From Bacteroidia bacterium (GTDB lineage Bacteria; Bacteroidota; Bacteroidia; Bacteroidales; Prolixibacteraceae): 54,397 bases of DNA. Shown here piece after piece: positions 9,499 through 17,796 of this stretch (the first letter of the stretch is position 1; each line of letters starts with the position of its first letter). The DNA lies in contig JAPLDR010000022.1 of the NCBI GenBank assembly GCA_026391655.1, forward strand, positions 108,667-163,063, written 5' to 3'. The notes beneath the pieces are model-generated. The model made no database searches. It was not told the origin of the DNA and saw only the letters and a list, made by a program, of their open reading frames with translations. The position numbers were made by a program, and so were the translations under genes.

Positions 9499-10197
9499 TT
9501 AGAAGGGTTCATGCAAAATCGTAAAGATTTGTTTTGCCAGCTTACTGCCAATCCCCCGCACTTTCGTTAAATCTGTTTGAGAGGCATTCATTATATTCTC
9601 AATGGTGCTAAACGATCTTAGAAGTGCCAATCCTTTTATTGTACCTATGCCCGGTAAATTCTGGAGGAGGAACAACTTTTGCCTTTGTTTTTTATTGATC
9701 CGGATTCCCGGGCTTCTTGAAATAATTTGTTTTTGTCTTGGTAATTCATTTTGTTGGCACTGGTGGAATATATCAATCAGAAGGGTTGCAGTTTCCTGTA
9801 TGTTTATTGAACGGATAACAGGAATGCCAATAAAGACCGTTAAATGAATGAGCGCACCCTGAACCGCATTCCTTGACATGGAACTTGAGTCAACCATCGA
9901 TTTATCACCTTCAAGAATGATGAGTCCATTTTTACCAGATTGCGCGATGCGGAAAGCCTGCTGAAATATCCTGCCGTTTTTGATAGAATTCAGAAAATCA
10001 CTGAGGGTTTTCCTCTCAACAATTATTTTATCCCCGATCAGATAGTCCCCTGTTGGTAATGTGACCATCTCACTGGTTAATTGATCGGTAAGCTTTCCGA
10101 TTATTTCGACAATTCCGCTTCGCTGTTCACGAAAGTCGATTTTTAGGTCAGCCTTTTTTTCAATTGGCTGGTTCATTCGTAAAAGTTGATTTTTCAA
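9499..10197 (-). CDS. ERCC4/XPF-family structure-specific nuclease with C-terminal helix-hairpin-helix
   Basis: The 232-residue protein has an XPF/MUS81-type nuclease core: DFREQRSG (21-28), the GDY motif (50-52) and ERK followed by Asp67 (61-67), giving the GDX(n)ERKX3D signature with the catalytic acids intact. A tandem helix-hairpin-helix domain follows (about 178-232; LPGIGTIKG and VRGIGSKLA). The order matches the short archaeal XPF without a helicase domain. Such nucleases cut branched DNA near ss/ds junctions. The partner and cellular role in Bacteroidota are not established as far as I know. It stands alone, convergent with the CCA enzyme gene. The start could also be Met8. Confidence 0.85.
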   Translation of the reverse strand: MKNQLLRMNQPIEKKADLKIDFREQRSGIVEIIGKLTDQLTSEMVTLPTGDYLIGDKIIVERKTLSDFLNSIKNGRIFQQAFRIAQSGKNGLIILEGDKSMVDSSSMSRNAVQGALIHLTVFIGIPVIRSINIQETATLLIDIFHQCQQNELPRQKQIISRSPGIRINKKQRQKLFLLQNLPGIGTIKGLALLRSFSTIENIMNASQTDLTKVRGIGSKLAKQIFTILHEPF

Positions 10198-10399
10198 GTT
10201 GGTTTTTTGAGCCTGCTAATATCAATAACTTCTTCAAGGAAGTTTAGTTTGTATTTTATTCATGTTGTAAGTTGCACGAAATTAGCATACTAAGCCATAA
10301 GTCTATATTTTACTCAATATGATGAGTAAATTTACTCAATGCTTTTAAAATTCGCAACAAAAAATCATCGGGATATTCCTAATTACAGATTTATTGCCA

Positions 10400-10407
10400 T
10401 ATATTTG
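10400..10407 (+). promoter_or_regulatory. Candidate -7 promoter element for feoB
   Basis: TATATTTG matches TAnnTTTG, 36 bp upstream of the GTG start chosen for the FeoA-FeoB gene. Iron control (Fur) is plausible, but I see no convincing Fur box in the 245 bp between the nuclease gene and feoB. Confidence 0.5.
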
Positions 10408-10442
10408 CATCCTATTTTTAATTGTTCTTAATAAGAATTAGA

Positions 10443-10937
10443 GTGCGTCTTTCGGAAATCGAAGAAAATAATCAGGTGGTGATCACCAAGGTGTTGGGTC
10501 ATGGCTCTTTTCGTCGCAGGATCTCGGAAATGGGATTTGTGGCAGGAAAAGAAGTGACCGTACTTAAAAATGCCCCGTTACGTGATCCTATTGAATATCA
10601 GTTGCTTGGTTATAATGTTTCATTACGTCGGGCCGAGGCAGATTTGATTGAAGTGATTACAATTGAAGAAGCCATGACACTTGTTCCTCCTAATTTTGAT
10701 GGCACCATCGATATGGAAGTACTGAAGATTTCGGTACGCGAGAAAGGGAAAACAATTCATGTGGCTTTGGCCGGAAATCCAAATTGTGGCAAAACAACAC
10801 TTTTTAATCGCGTCACCAATTCTAAAGAGCATGTTGGGAATTACAGCGGAGTGACGGTAGATGCCAAAATTGCTACTTTCCAACGTAATGGTTATACCTT
10901 TAAGCTGGTTGATCTTCCGGGAACACGACACAGTTAA
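10443..10937 (+). pseudogene. feoB: FeoA-FeoB ferrous iron transporter, 5' fragment (internal deletion)
   Basis: This is the front of a FeoA-FeoB fusion, a GTPase-coupled Fe(II) permease. The GTG at 10443 gives the typical FeoA start MRLSEI and is preferred to the TTG at 10422. The FeoA SH3-like domain covers about 1-75, followed by the G domain with G1 GNPNCGKTT and the G3 start DLPGT. After LPGT the frame runs into RHS and a stop. In the next frame the sequence TTQLIDMDIK, which normally lies about 40 residues further on, begins at once. About 120 bp, not a multiple of three, is therefore missing, including the rest of switch II and the NVVDAS strand. The gene is inactive unless this is an assembly error. 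Confidence 0.85.
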
Positions 10938-10942
10938 TCGAT

Positions 10943-12745
10943 ATGGATATTAAGGTTGTGATTGCCTTGAATATGTATGATGATCTGATCGCCGGCGGAG
11001 CAAAACTCGATTGCGAAAAACTGGGTAAACTCCTTGGAATTCCGATTATTCCCACAACATCAAGTAAAGGGGAAGGACTGGATCACCTGTTTGACGAAAT
11101 TATCGAAGTTTACGAAGAGCGTAATCCTGTTGTGAGGCACATTCATATTAATTATGGTGAGGAGCTTGAGAAATCAATAAGGGTTATCCGGAATGAGATC
11201 AGAAAGGATAAACCTAAAAGTGTTGTTCTTTCATCAAGGTATTTAACAATCAGGCTTTTGGAAAAAGATCCTGAGGCATTAAAAACACTTGAAACGTCAT
11301 CTAATTTTGCACGGATTAACGAGGTAACTAAAAGCGAGTTTGCCCGTCTTAAATCCAGGTTAAATGATGAGAGTTCGCACCTGATTACTGATGCCAAATT
11401 CGGGTTTATAGCCGGTGCTCTTCAGGAGACTTATGTCCCCGGAGTTCAATGGCGTTATGCGATTACCGGGAAGATTGATCACCTGATTACACACCGGATT
11501 TTCGGATTTCCGATCTTCCTGTTATTTATGTTTTTGACTTTTTTCGCAACATTCAGATTAGGGGCATTCCCTATGAACTGGATCAGCGAAGGTGTTGGTT
11601 TGATTTCTGATTTTATCAAAGCCACGATGCCTTCCGGAATGTTTAAAGATCTGCTTACTGACGGGATCATAAACGGACTTGGCAGTATCATTGTTTTTTT
11701 GCCTAATATCTTGATCTTGTTTTTCTTCACTTCGTTGATGGAGGATACCGGGTATATGGCTCGAGCTGCATTCATTATGGATAAACTCATGCATAAGATT
11801 GGGTTGCACGGCCGTTCATTTATACCGATGGTGATGGGTTTCGGGTGTAATGTACCTGCAATCATGGCTACACGTACGATCCGGAACCGGGGTGATCGCT
11901 TGCTTACCATGCTGATTATCCCGTTTATGTCTTGCTCAGCGCGCTTGCCCGTATACATTGTATTGATCTCGGCCTTTTTTAAGGATTATCCGGCTTTAGT
12001 GCTTATGGGTTTATATATGCTTGGAATAACGATGGCAATTGTAATGGCAAAAATATTAAATCGTACGCTTTTCAAACGCAAAGAGACCCCGTTTGTAATG
12101 GAACTTCCGCCCTATCGGATGCCTGTTTTGCGAAACACATTGTTGCATATGTGGGACAAGGCAAGTCAATACTTTAAAAAAATTGGCGGAACAATTCTTG
12201 TTGCGGTTGTTATCATTTGGGCGCTCGAGTATTTTCCAAGAAGTCCGGAGAATCTACATCAGGAAACAGGAACAACGGCTCCAAATGCTGTCCACGATTG
12301 GCATGTTCAATCTCAAATCGAAAACTCATATCTTGGGACGATTGGCCGCGCTATTGAGCCGGTAATCAGACCTTTGGGTTTCGATTGGCGTATGGGGATT
12401 TGCCTTATTGCCGGGATTCCGGCAAAAGAGATTGTTGTAAGTACAATGGGTGTTTTATACGAAACAGGAAAAGATGATAAGAAAAGCAGAGAATTGCTGC
12501 CTGAAGTGTTAAAGTCGGAAGTTTATTTTTCGGGATACAAAACAGGTGAAAAGGTATTTAATCAAGCTGTTGCACTATCTTTTCTTGTTTTTGTACTACT
12601 TTATTTCCCGTGTATTGCAGTGATCGCTACAATAAAAAGGGAATCCGGAAGTTTGAAATGGGCCTTATTTACAGTTTTTTACACTACTGTGTTTGCCTGG
12701 GTTACAGCTTTTATAACTTATAATATAGCGCAATTTTTTATTTAA
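10943..12745 (+). pseudogene. feoB: FeoB ferrous iron transporter, 3' fragment (G4 to permease domain)
   Basis: This 600-residue open frame continues FeoB: the G4 motif NMYD, the GDI helical domain, then the membrane permease with two Gate/nucleoside-recognition modules (FMSCSARLPVYI and AGIPAKEIVVSTMGVLYE) and about eight or more hydrophobic segments up to TYNIAQFFI. It starts at an internal Met (in LIDMDIK) that is not a natural start. The permease itself appears complete. Continuity with the 5' fragment is broken between about 10920 and 10935. A Cys-rich partner gene follows 14 bp downstream, so the locus was a feo operon. Confidence 0.85.
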
Positions 12746-12759
12746 TAACTTCCACCGCG

Positions 12760-12930
12760 ATGCAGGAAATTCTAACATGGATTGTCGTTATTGGCGCTGT
12801 TATCCTTTTGGTGATAAAAGCGTCCAAATCAATGAAATCGTTTAAAAAATCGGATAGTTGCGAAGGATGTGGCAGTTCCTGCGAAGGATGTCCTATAGCT
12901 CCGGGAAACAAGAAAACTAAAGGCAGATGA
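12760..12930 (+). CDS. Small Cys-rich FeoB-associated membrane protein
   Basis: This 56-residue ORF begins 14 bp after the feoB stop. It has one N-terminal membrane helix (about 4-20, LTWIVVIGAVILLVIKA), a basic Ser/Lys stretch and then CEGCGSSCEGCP with four cysteines. The layout is that of the short FeoB-associated Cys-rich proteins that often end feo operons in anaerobes. The cysteines could bind iron or sense redox state, but this is inference. It is intact although feoB upstream is broken. Start: the first ATG after feoB. Confidence 0.8.
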   Translation: MQEILTWIVVIGAVILLVIKASKSMKSFKKSDSCEGCGSSCEGCPIAPGNKKTKGR

Positions 12931-12990
12931 TGTGCAAAATTTTCATCGCATTACTACAATAAGCAATCACGACTGTCACAAGAAATGAGG

Positions 12991-13035
12991 TTATGTAGCT
13001 TTGTTATCCTCAATTATTGTATCACGTTTAGACAT
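12991..13035 (-). pseudogene. HepT-like (HEPN/DUF86) toxin stub, 14 codons
   Basis: An ATG at 13035 overlaps the end of the nucleotidyltransferase gene, as is usual for mntA-hepT pairs. It reads MSKRDTIIEDNKAT and then stops. MSKRD resembles the normal start of HepT/DUF86 proteins, which are about 110 residues long. The remaining roughly 100 residues, including the catalytic RX4-6H motif, are absent from the following 60 bp before feo. The stub is too short for homology to be certain. The overlap with mntA is the main argument. Confidence 0.4.
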
Positions 13036-13318
13036 AAATCAAGTCATAATCAATTGATTGTAAATATTTATCTTTAATTCCGTTTTTAGAAACCAAATCA
13101 ACTTTAAATCCAATAATATTTTCAATCTCTTCAGCCAAATCAATAAATCTTATGCCGATTTTGTCCTTGAATTCGACTAAAATATCCAAATCACTATCGG
13201 CATTATTCTCCATCCGGGAATAAGAACCAAAAATCGCCATCGATTTGATTGGATAATCTTTAAACAATTGCGATTTATGACTACTTAAAATAGATTTTAT
13301 GTCTTGTAATGTCATCAT
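13028..13318 (-). CDS. MntA-like minimal nucleotidyltransferase (antitoxin type)
   Basis: MntA-type antitoxins transfer AMP to, and so silence, a HEPN RNase partner (HepT). The protein shows the minimal nucleotidyltransferase signature GS followed by DLD (GSYSR at 31-35 and DSDLD at 42-46 counted from the chosen start). A start 57 bp upstream (13375) is open. The ATG pair at 13318/13315 is preferred because it gives the family's usual length of about 96 residues and because a -7 motif (TATTTTTG, minus strand, 13323-13330) lies immediately upstream. The HepT partner is reduced to a stub. The neighbourhood is AT-rich and looks accessory. Confidence 0.75.
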   Translation of the reverse strand: MMTLQDIKSILSSHKSQLFKDYPIKSMAIFGSYSRMENNADSDLDILVEFKDKIGIRFIDLAEEIENIIGFKVDLVSKNGIKDKYLQSIDYDLIYV

Positions 13319-13464
13319 TATCCAAAAATATATATTTTTTTGAAACAAGGTGTCATCTTCTTGTTTTAAACTCAAATCTCAGGGTTTATACATTTTTTGC
13401 CATTTGCCATAATAAAGGACTTCATGCTGGGTCGTGAAGACCACATGAGGTACTATTTATAGCT

Positions 13465-14313
13465 TTAGTTTGTTTTTTTATTAGTCAATTTATCAATCTT
13501 GTCATTAATCGAATCTAATTTAGCATTTGCGTTTTTAAACTGGTCATCTGATTTTTCAATTACTTTTTCCACTTTGTTATCTACTGAATTAATAATTAAA
13601 TCTTCAGCTTTTTCAATTTTCAAATCAATACGTTGCTCAGTTTCATTTCCAAGCTTTATTTGATACAGTGGTATTAAAATAGTATAAGTAATTATTATGA
13701 AATTCAAGAATAAAGCGATTGACGGGGATGTCAATTTGCCAACATACCTTTCTATTAGTTGTGAGAATGCGATATAAACATCCGTTGAAATATTCTTAGT
13801 CCCATTTTCTAATAGAGTTGTAATTTCATTCTTAAAGTCATCATTTGTTTCAAAGTTCTCTTTTAGTGTATCAAGCTCATCTTGAACAGAATCATCATAA
13901 TTATCCTTAACCGCATCAAAAGAATTAATGTAGGTTAAATCTATGTCATTAATTGTATCTGCTTGAGTGAAATTACTGCTTGAATTTTTTTGGATGAATC
14001 CATAAAGTGAAGGATTTAGAATACCTACAATGCTATTTAATTGATTATAATATTTTGTGTATTTTAAACTAATCTCGTTGGTATGTTCAATCAATTTACG
14101 TATTGTCTCCGAAGTTGTCAGAGGAAGCTCAATCCTTTTGTTTATTTTATCGAATACTTCATAATATTTTACAATTTGCTGAATTGAGTTATTCATCGTA
14201 ATTGCAGGCGAATATATTTTTCTTAACTTTTCTTGCTGTTCAAGAATTTTATAATATGCTCCTAAATTACTCGATGGGCCTAAAATCAATTTCATCAATT
14301 TATCATTATCCAT
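13465..14313 (-). CDS. Unknown membrane-anchored coiled-coil protein
   Basis: I do not recognise this 282-residue protein. It has no signal peptide. The first 190 residues are polar, helix-rich and Asn/Lys/Ile-rich. One membrane segment follows at about 195-217 (LFLNFIIITYTILIPLYQI). The C-terminal tail is strongly heptad-like (KIEKAEDLIINSVDNKVEKV through LDSINDKIDKLT) and ends in Lys/Asn. The gene is markedly more AT-rich than ispF, argF or ftsK and sits beside the MntA/HepT remnant, which suggests a horizontally acquired patch. Similar architectures occur in defence and abortive-infection proteins, but there is no motif here to claim that. The start is the first ATG. Confidence 0.6.
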   Translation of the reverse strand: MDNDKLMKLILGPSSNLGAYYKILEQQEKLRKIYSPAITMNNSIQQIVKYYEVFDKINKRIELPLTTSETIRKLIEHTNEISLKYTKYYNQLNSIVGILNPSLYGFIQKNSSSNFTQADTINDIDLTYINSFDAVKDNYDDSVQDELDTLKENFETNDDFKNEITTLLENGTKNISTDVYIAFSQLIERYVGKLTSPSIALFLNFIIITYTILIPLYQIKLGNETEQRIDLKIEKAEDLIINSVDNKVEKVIEKSDDQFKNANAKLDSINDKIDKLTNKKTN

Positions 14314-14372
14314 GGTGGTAAGTTTTTTCTCAAATTAAAGCTAACGTTCGCTAACCTCCAGTTGCATTTGCA

Positions 14373-15539
14373 TTATTTCAACTGCATTTCCAAAATCTTC
14401 GCAATATCATCTGTCGTCAAATCGCCACGTTCACCAATTACTTTTATTCCCCTTTCAATAAAACGATTAACAACTTTGGGAATAATTTCGCTCCCGACTC
14501 CGTAATCTGCTAATTTAGTTTTGATTCCGACAGATTCGAAAAATTCAATGGTCTTCTGAATGGTGGCATCAATTCGTTCATCAGCATTTCCTTTCGTGAT
14601 TTTCCAAACCCTTTCGCCATACTGAAGAATCTTCTCTTTTTTGTTTTCGCGTTTCAACTTCATGATTCCCGGTAGGACAATACAAAGTGTCTGACCATGG
14701 TCAATCCCATGAAAAGCGGTGAGTTCATGGCCAATCATATGGGTCGCCCAATCCTGTGGCACGCCAACACCGATCAATCCATTTAATGCCATCGTGGCAG
14801 CCCACATAAAATTAGCTGCGGCATCGTAGCTCGAACGATCGGCAAACACTTTAGGGCCTTCTTCGATTAGAGTGGTCAGGATTGATTCGGCAAAACGATC
14901 CTGAATCGGGGCGTTAACCGGGTAGGTGAGGTATTGCTCCATCACATGGATAAATGCATCAACAATTCCGTTGGCTACCTGAATCTGAGGCAGGGAAAAT
15001 ACGACTTCAGGATCAAGAATTGAAAATACAGGCAGCACATGGTCGGAGGCAAATGCGAGTTTATCATGTGTTTCCCAGCGTGTTACTACAGAATTTCCAT
15101 TCATTTCCGAACCAGTTGCCGGAAGTGTAAGTACGGTTCCGATTGGTAAAGCCTTTTCGACGTTTACTTCACCGCGACGTGATAATATTTCCCACGGATC
15201 GGAACCTTCCCAGAGCGCTGCAGCTGCAATAAATTTTGTTCCATCCAAAACGGAACCGCCACCCACTGCCAATAAAAAATCAATTTTATGCTCTTTTACC
15301 ACGGCAACAGCTTTCATCAGTGTTTCATAATGCGGGTTGGCTTCGATTCCGCCGAATTCGATGATTTTGAAACCCTTCAATGCCGCTATAACCTGATCAT
15401 AAACTCCGTTTCTTTTGATACTTCCGCCACCATAAGCGAGCAGAATATTGGCTCCTTTGGAAACCAGTTTCGAAAGTTTTGCAATTTCGCCTTTCCCAAA
15501 ACAAATTCTTACCGGATTATAAAATTCAAAGTTATTCAT
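14373..15539 (-). CDS. Iron-containing alcohol dehydrogenase, YqhD/BdhA type
   Basis: This NAD(P)H-dependent alcohol/aldehyde oxidoreductase of the group III metal-dependent family has 388 residues. The nucleotide-binding loop GGGSVLDG spans 93-100. The metal ligands Asp194, His198, His267 and His281 sit at the same numbers as in E. coli YqhD. The GGGS turn at 37-40 belongs to the Rossmann half. YqhD-like enzymes reduce short-chain aldehydes and help remove toxic carbonyls; butanol dehydrogenases of clostridia are close relatives. It lies 57 bp downstream of argF on the same strand, so it could be co-transcribed with the carbamoyl-phosphate genes. The true substrate is open. Confidence 0.9.
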   Translation of the reverse strand: MNNFEFYNPVRICFGKGEIAKLSKLVSKGANILLAYGGGSIKRNGVYDQVIAALKGFKIIEFGGIEANPHYETLMKAVAVVKEHKIDFLLAVGGGSVLDGTKFIAAAALWEGSDPWEILSRRGEVNVEKALPIGTVLTLPATGSEMNGNSVVTRWETHDKLAFASDHVLPVFSILDPEVVFSLPQIQVANGIVDAFIHVMEQYLTYPVNAPIQDRFAESILTTLIEEGPKVFADRSSYDAAANFMWAATMALNGLIGVGVPQDWATHMIGHELTAFHGIDHGQTLCIVLPGIMKLKRENKKEKILQYGERVWKITKGNADERIDATIQKTIEFFESVGIKTKLADYGVGSEIIPKVVNRFIERGIKVIGERGDLTTDDIAKILEMQLK

Positions 15540-15596
15540 GTTAGTATGTATTTAATCAAAATATTTAAAAATGCAATCAAGTATAAGGAACAAACT

Positions 15597-16598
15597 TCAG
15601 TTCCCTAAAGTTGCAACCATCACCGCTTTAATTGTATGCATCCGGTTTTCAGCCTGATCAAAAACGATTGATGCTTCACTTTCGAATACTTCATCAGTTA
15701 CCTCCATAGATTCGAGTCCGAATTTTTGATAGATCTCTTCGCCGATTTTGGTATTACGGTCGTGATAAGCAGGAAGACAATGGAGAAATTTTACTTTAGG
15801 GTTTCCTGTCAATTCCATCGCTTCTTTATTCACCTGATAAGGTTTGAGCAGCTCAATTCTTTGAGCCCAGACTTCATCCGGCTCTCCCATCGAAACCCAG
15901 ACGTCGGTATATAGAAAATCACAGTCTTTAACCGCCACAGCAAGATCTTCTGTAATAGTGATTTTAGCGCCACTTTCCGCTGCAATTTTTTGACATTCCA
16001 TCTGTAATGCTTTGGTTGGCTGGTATGCTTTAGGTGAAGCGGCGCGGAAATCCATCCCCATTTTGGCGGCTCCCACCATTAACGAATTGCCCATATTATT
16101 GCGGGCATCGCCAAGATAAGCAAATTTGATTTCCGACAGTGGTTTATCGCAATGCTCGCGCATAGTCAGAAAATCGGCGAGGATCTGGGTCGGGTGGAAT
16201 TCGTCAGTCAAACCATTCCACACCGGAACTCCGGCATATTTGGCCAGCTCTTCGACAATTGATTGCTCGTAACCCCGATATTGAATTCCGTCGTACATTC
16301 TTCCGAGAACTCTTGCGGTATCTTTCATCGACTCTTTGGCACCAATTTGCGATCCTGAAGGGCCCAGGTAGGTTACGTGTGCTCCCTGGTCATAAGCAGC
16401 AACCTCGAACGCACAACGGGTTCGCGTCGAAGTTTTTTCAAAGATAAGGGCGATATTTCTTCCGTTTAGCCGTTGTTCTTCGGTACCGGCAGACTTTGCC
16501 CATTTTAATTCGGCAGCAAGATCAAGTAAATGTTCAATCTCTTTACTTGAAAAATCAAGCAATTTCAGAAAATGCCTGGCATGCAAGTTAATAGCCAT
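15597..16598 (-). CDS. argF: Ornithine carbamoyltransferase
   Basis: The enzyme interconverts ornithine plus carbamoyl phosphate and citrulline. The carbamoyl-phosphate loop STRTR is at 57-61, followed by the 80s-loop region [43 protein letters not shown] and the ornithine/catalytic HCLPAYHD near 270. Length 333 matches the E. coli ArgF/ArgI and catabolic ArcB type. The gene is adjacent to carbamate kinase (77 bp gap, same strand), which favours a catabolic direction: citrulline to ornithine and carbamoyl phosphate for ATP. No arginine deiminase is in the window, so arcB would be an equally fair name. Confidence 0.93.
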   Translation of the reverse strand: MAINLHARHFLKLLDFSSKEIEHLLDLAAELKWAKSAGTEEQRLNGRNIALIFEKTSTRTRCAFEVAAYDQGAHVTYLGPSGSQIGAKESMKDTARVLGRMYDGIQYRGYEQSIVEELAKYAGVPVWNGLTDEFHPTQILADFLTMREHCDKPLSEIKFAYLGDARNNMGNSLMVGAAKMGMDFRAASPKAYQPTKALQMECQKIAAESGAKITITEDLAVAVKDCDFLYTDVWVSMGEPDEVWAQRIELLKPYQVNKEAMELTGNPKVKFLHCLPAYHDRNTKIGEEIYQKFGLESMEVTDEVFESEASIVFDQAENRMHTIKAVMVATLGN

Positions 16599-16675
16599 AT
16601 TATAAGATTTAAGGTTTTATTCTTTCAAAATTGTTAAAAACATTCCAAAGCAAGCAAATTTCGATGAAAAAATTG

Positions 16676-17632
16676 TCACATGCCGTATTTCATCGTTATT
16701 TTTGATCCGTAAGATTTGTCTTCAAGTTTCGAGGCTTCCGTGATAATACTTTTTTCTCCACCACTTTTAATAAATGACAAAGCGGCAACAATTTTAGGTG
16801 CCATTGACCCTTCAGCAAAAGTTCCTGCATTGAGGTATTTAACCGTATCCTCATAATCTAAAAATTCAAGTTTCTCCTGAGTCGGAAGGCCAAAATCCTT
16901 AAAAATAAACGGGACATCAGTAAGGATATAAAACTCGTTAGCGTCGACTCCATTAGCGAGCACCGATGAGGCAAGGTCTTTATCTATAACAGCATCAATG
17001 GTTCTGACATCTCTGTTTTCGTCGTAGTAAACCGGAATTCCTCCTCCTCCGCAAGTAATGATGATATTCCCTTTCCGGGCAAGATCTCTGATTATGTTGA
17101 GATTAAAAATTGCTTTAGGAACCGGTGAGGGAACAACACGCCGCCACTCATTCTCCCCTTTTTTACTCAATTTGAAAATCCACCCTTTTTCTTTTGTAAG
17201 TATTTGAGCCTGTTCCGCGGAGTAATGCACCCCGATACGCTTGGTGGGATTTTCAAATGCCGTATCCTTAGGATCAACTTCAACCATCCCGACAATGGTA
17301 ATAACGTTTCTCTTTATCCCATACTTATTTAAAATATTCCTGAAAATCCGTTCTATCATATAACCAATACCTCCCTGAGTATCTGCTACACAAATATCCA
17401 GTGGCATTGCTTTGATTCCATAAACGTGTTCACCGGCATCATTACGCATTAAAATATTTCCCACCTGAGGTCCGTTACCATGAGTGACAATTAAATCGTA
17501 TCCTGCCTTAATCAGAAATATCAGATTTTCAAGTGTTTCTGCAGTATGTTTTTCCTGCTCTTCAATTGTTCCTTTTTCGTTATCCCGAAGAAGAGCATTT
17601 CCCCCAAGTGCTACAACTGCCAGTTTATTCAC
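16676..17632 (-). CDS. arcC: Carbamate kinase
   Basis: Carbamate kinase makes ATP from carbamoyl phosphate and ADP in arginine, citrulline or purine (allantoin/agmatine) fermentation. The 318-residue protein has the amino-acid-kinase fold signatures ALGGNALL (8-15), THGNGPQVGNIL, the long mid-domain DTQGGIGYMIE, CGGGGIPVY, the AVIDKDLAS nucleotide-site segment and the C-terminal GSMAPKI block. It is the first gene of a same-strand trio with ornithine carbamoyltransferase and an alcohol dehydrogenase. The pairing suggests substrate-level phosphorylation from citrulline. A start at the ATG at 17632 gives a normal N-terminus. Confidence 0.94.
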   Translation of the reverse strand: MNKLAVVALGGNALLRDNEKGTIEEQEKHTAETLENLIFLIKAGYDLIVTHGNGPQVGNILMRNDAGEHVYGIKAMPLDICVADTQGGIGYMIERIFRNILNKYGIKRNVITIVGMVEVDPKDTAFENPTKRIGVHYSAEQAQILTKEKGWIFKLSKKGENEWRRVVPSPVPKAIFNLNIIRDLARKGNIIITCGGGGIPVYYDENRDVRTIDAVIDKDLASSVLANGVDANEFYILTDVPFIFKDFGLPTQEKLEFLDYEDTVKYLNAGTFAEGSMAPKIVAALSFIKSGGEKSIITEASKLEDKSYGSKITMKYGM

Positions 17633-17740
17633 AATTAATCGATTTTAAGTATTGATTAAACGCCGATCTAAAGTAACATTATATCAGAGAACCTGAATCT
17701 GCATAATATCATGTTTCATAATTCCTTTTGTTTTTTTAGT

Positions 17741-17748
17741 TAAATTTG
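17741..17748 (+). promoter_or_regulatory. Candidate -7 promoter element for ftsK
   Basis: TAAATTTG matches TAnnTTTG, 49 bp upstream of the ftsK ATG, in the divergent region shared with arcC. Confidence 0.5.
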
Positions 17749-17796
17749 CGGTGCAGTTGATGCAACTTTTTTTGAATTAAATTTGATATCAGATAC

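Noticed and set aside
11479-11958. Minus-strand 159-codon open frame opposite feoB
   Set aside because: It mirrors the FeoB permease coding strand, has no promoter or domain, and its composition follows from the opposite frame.
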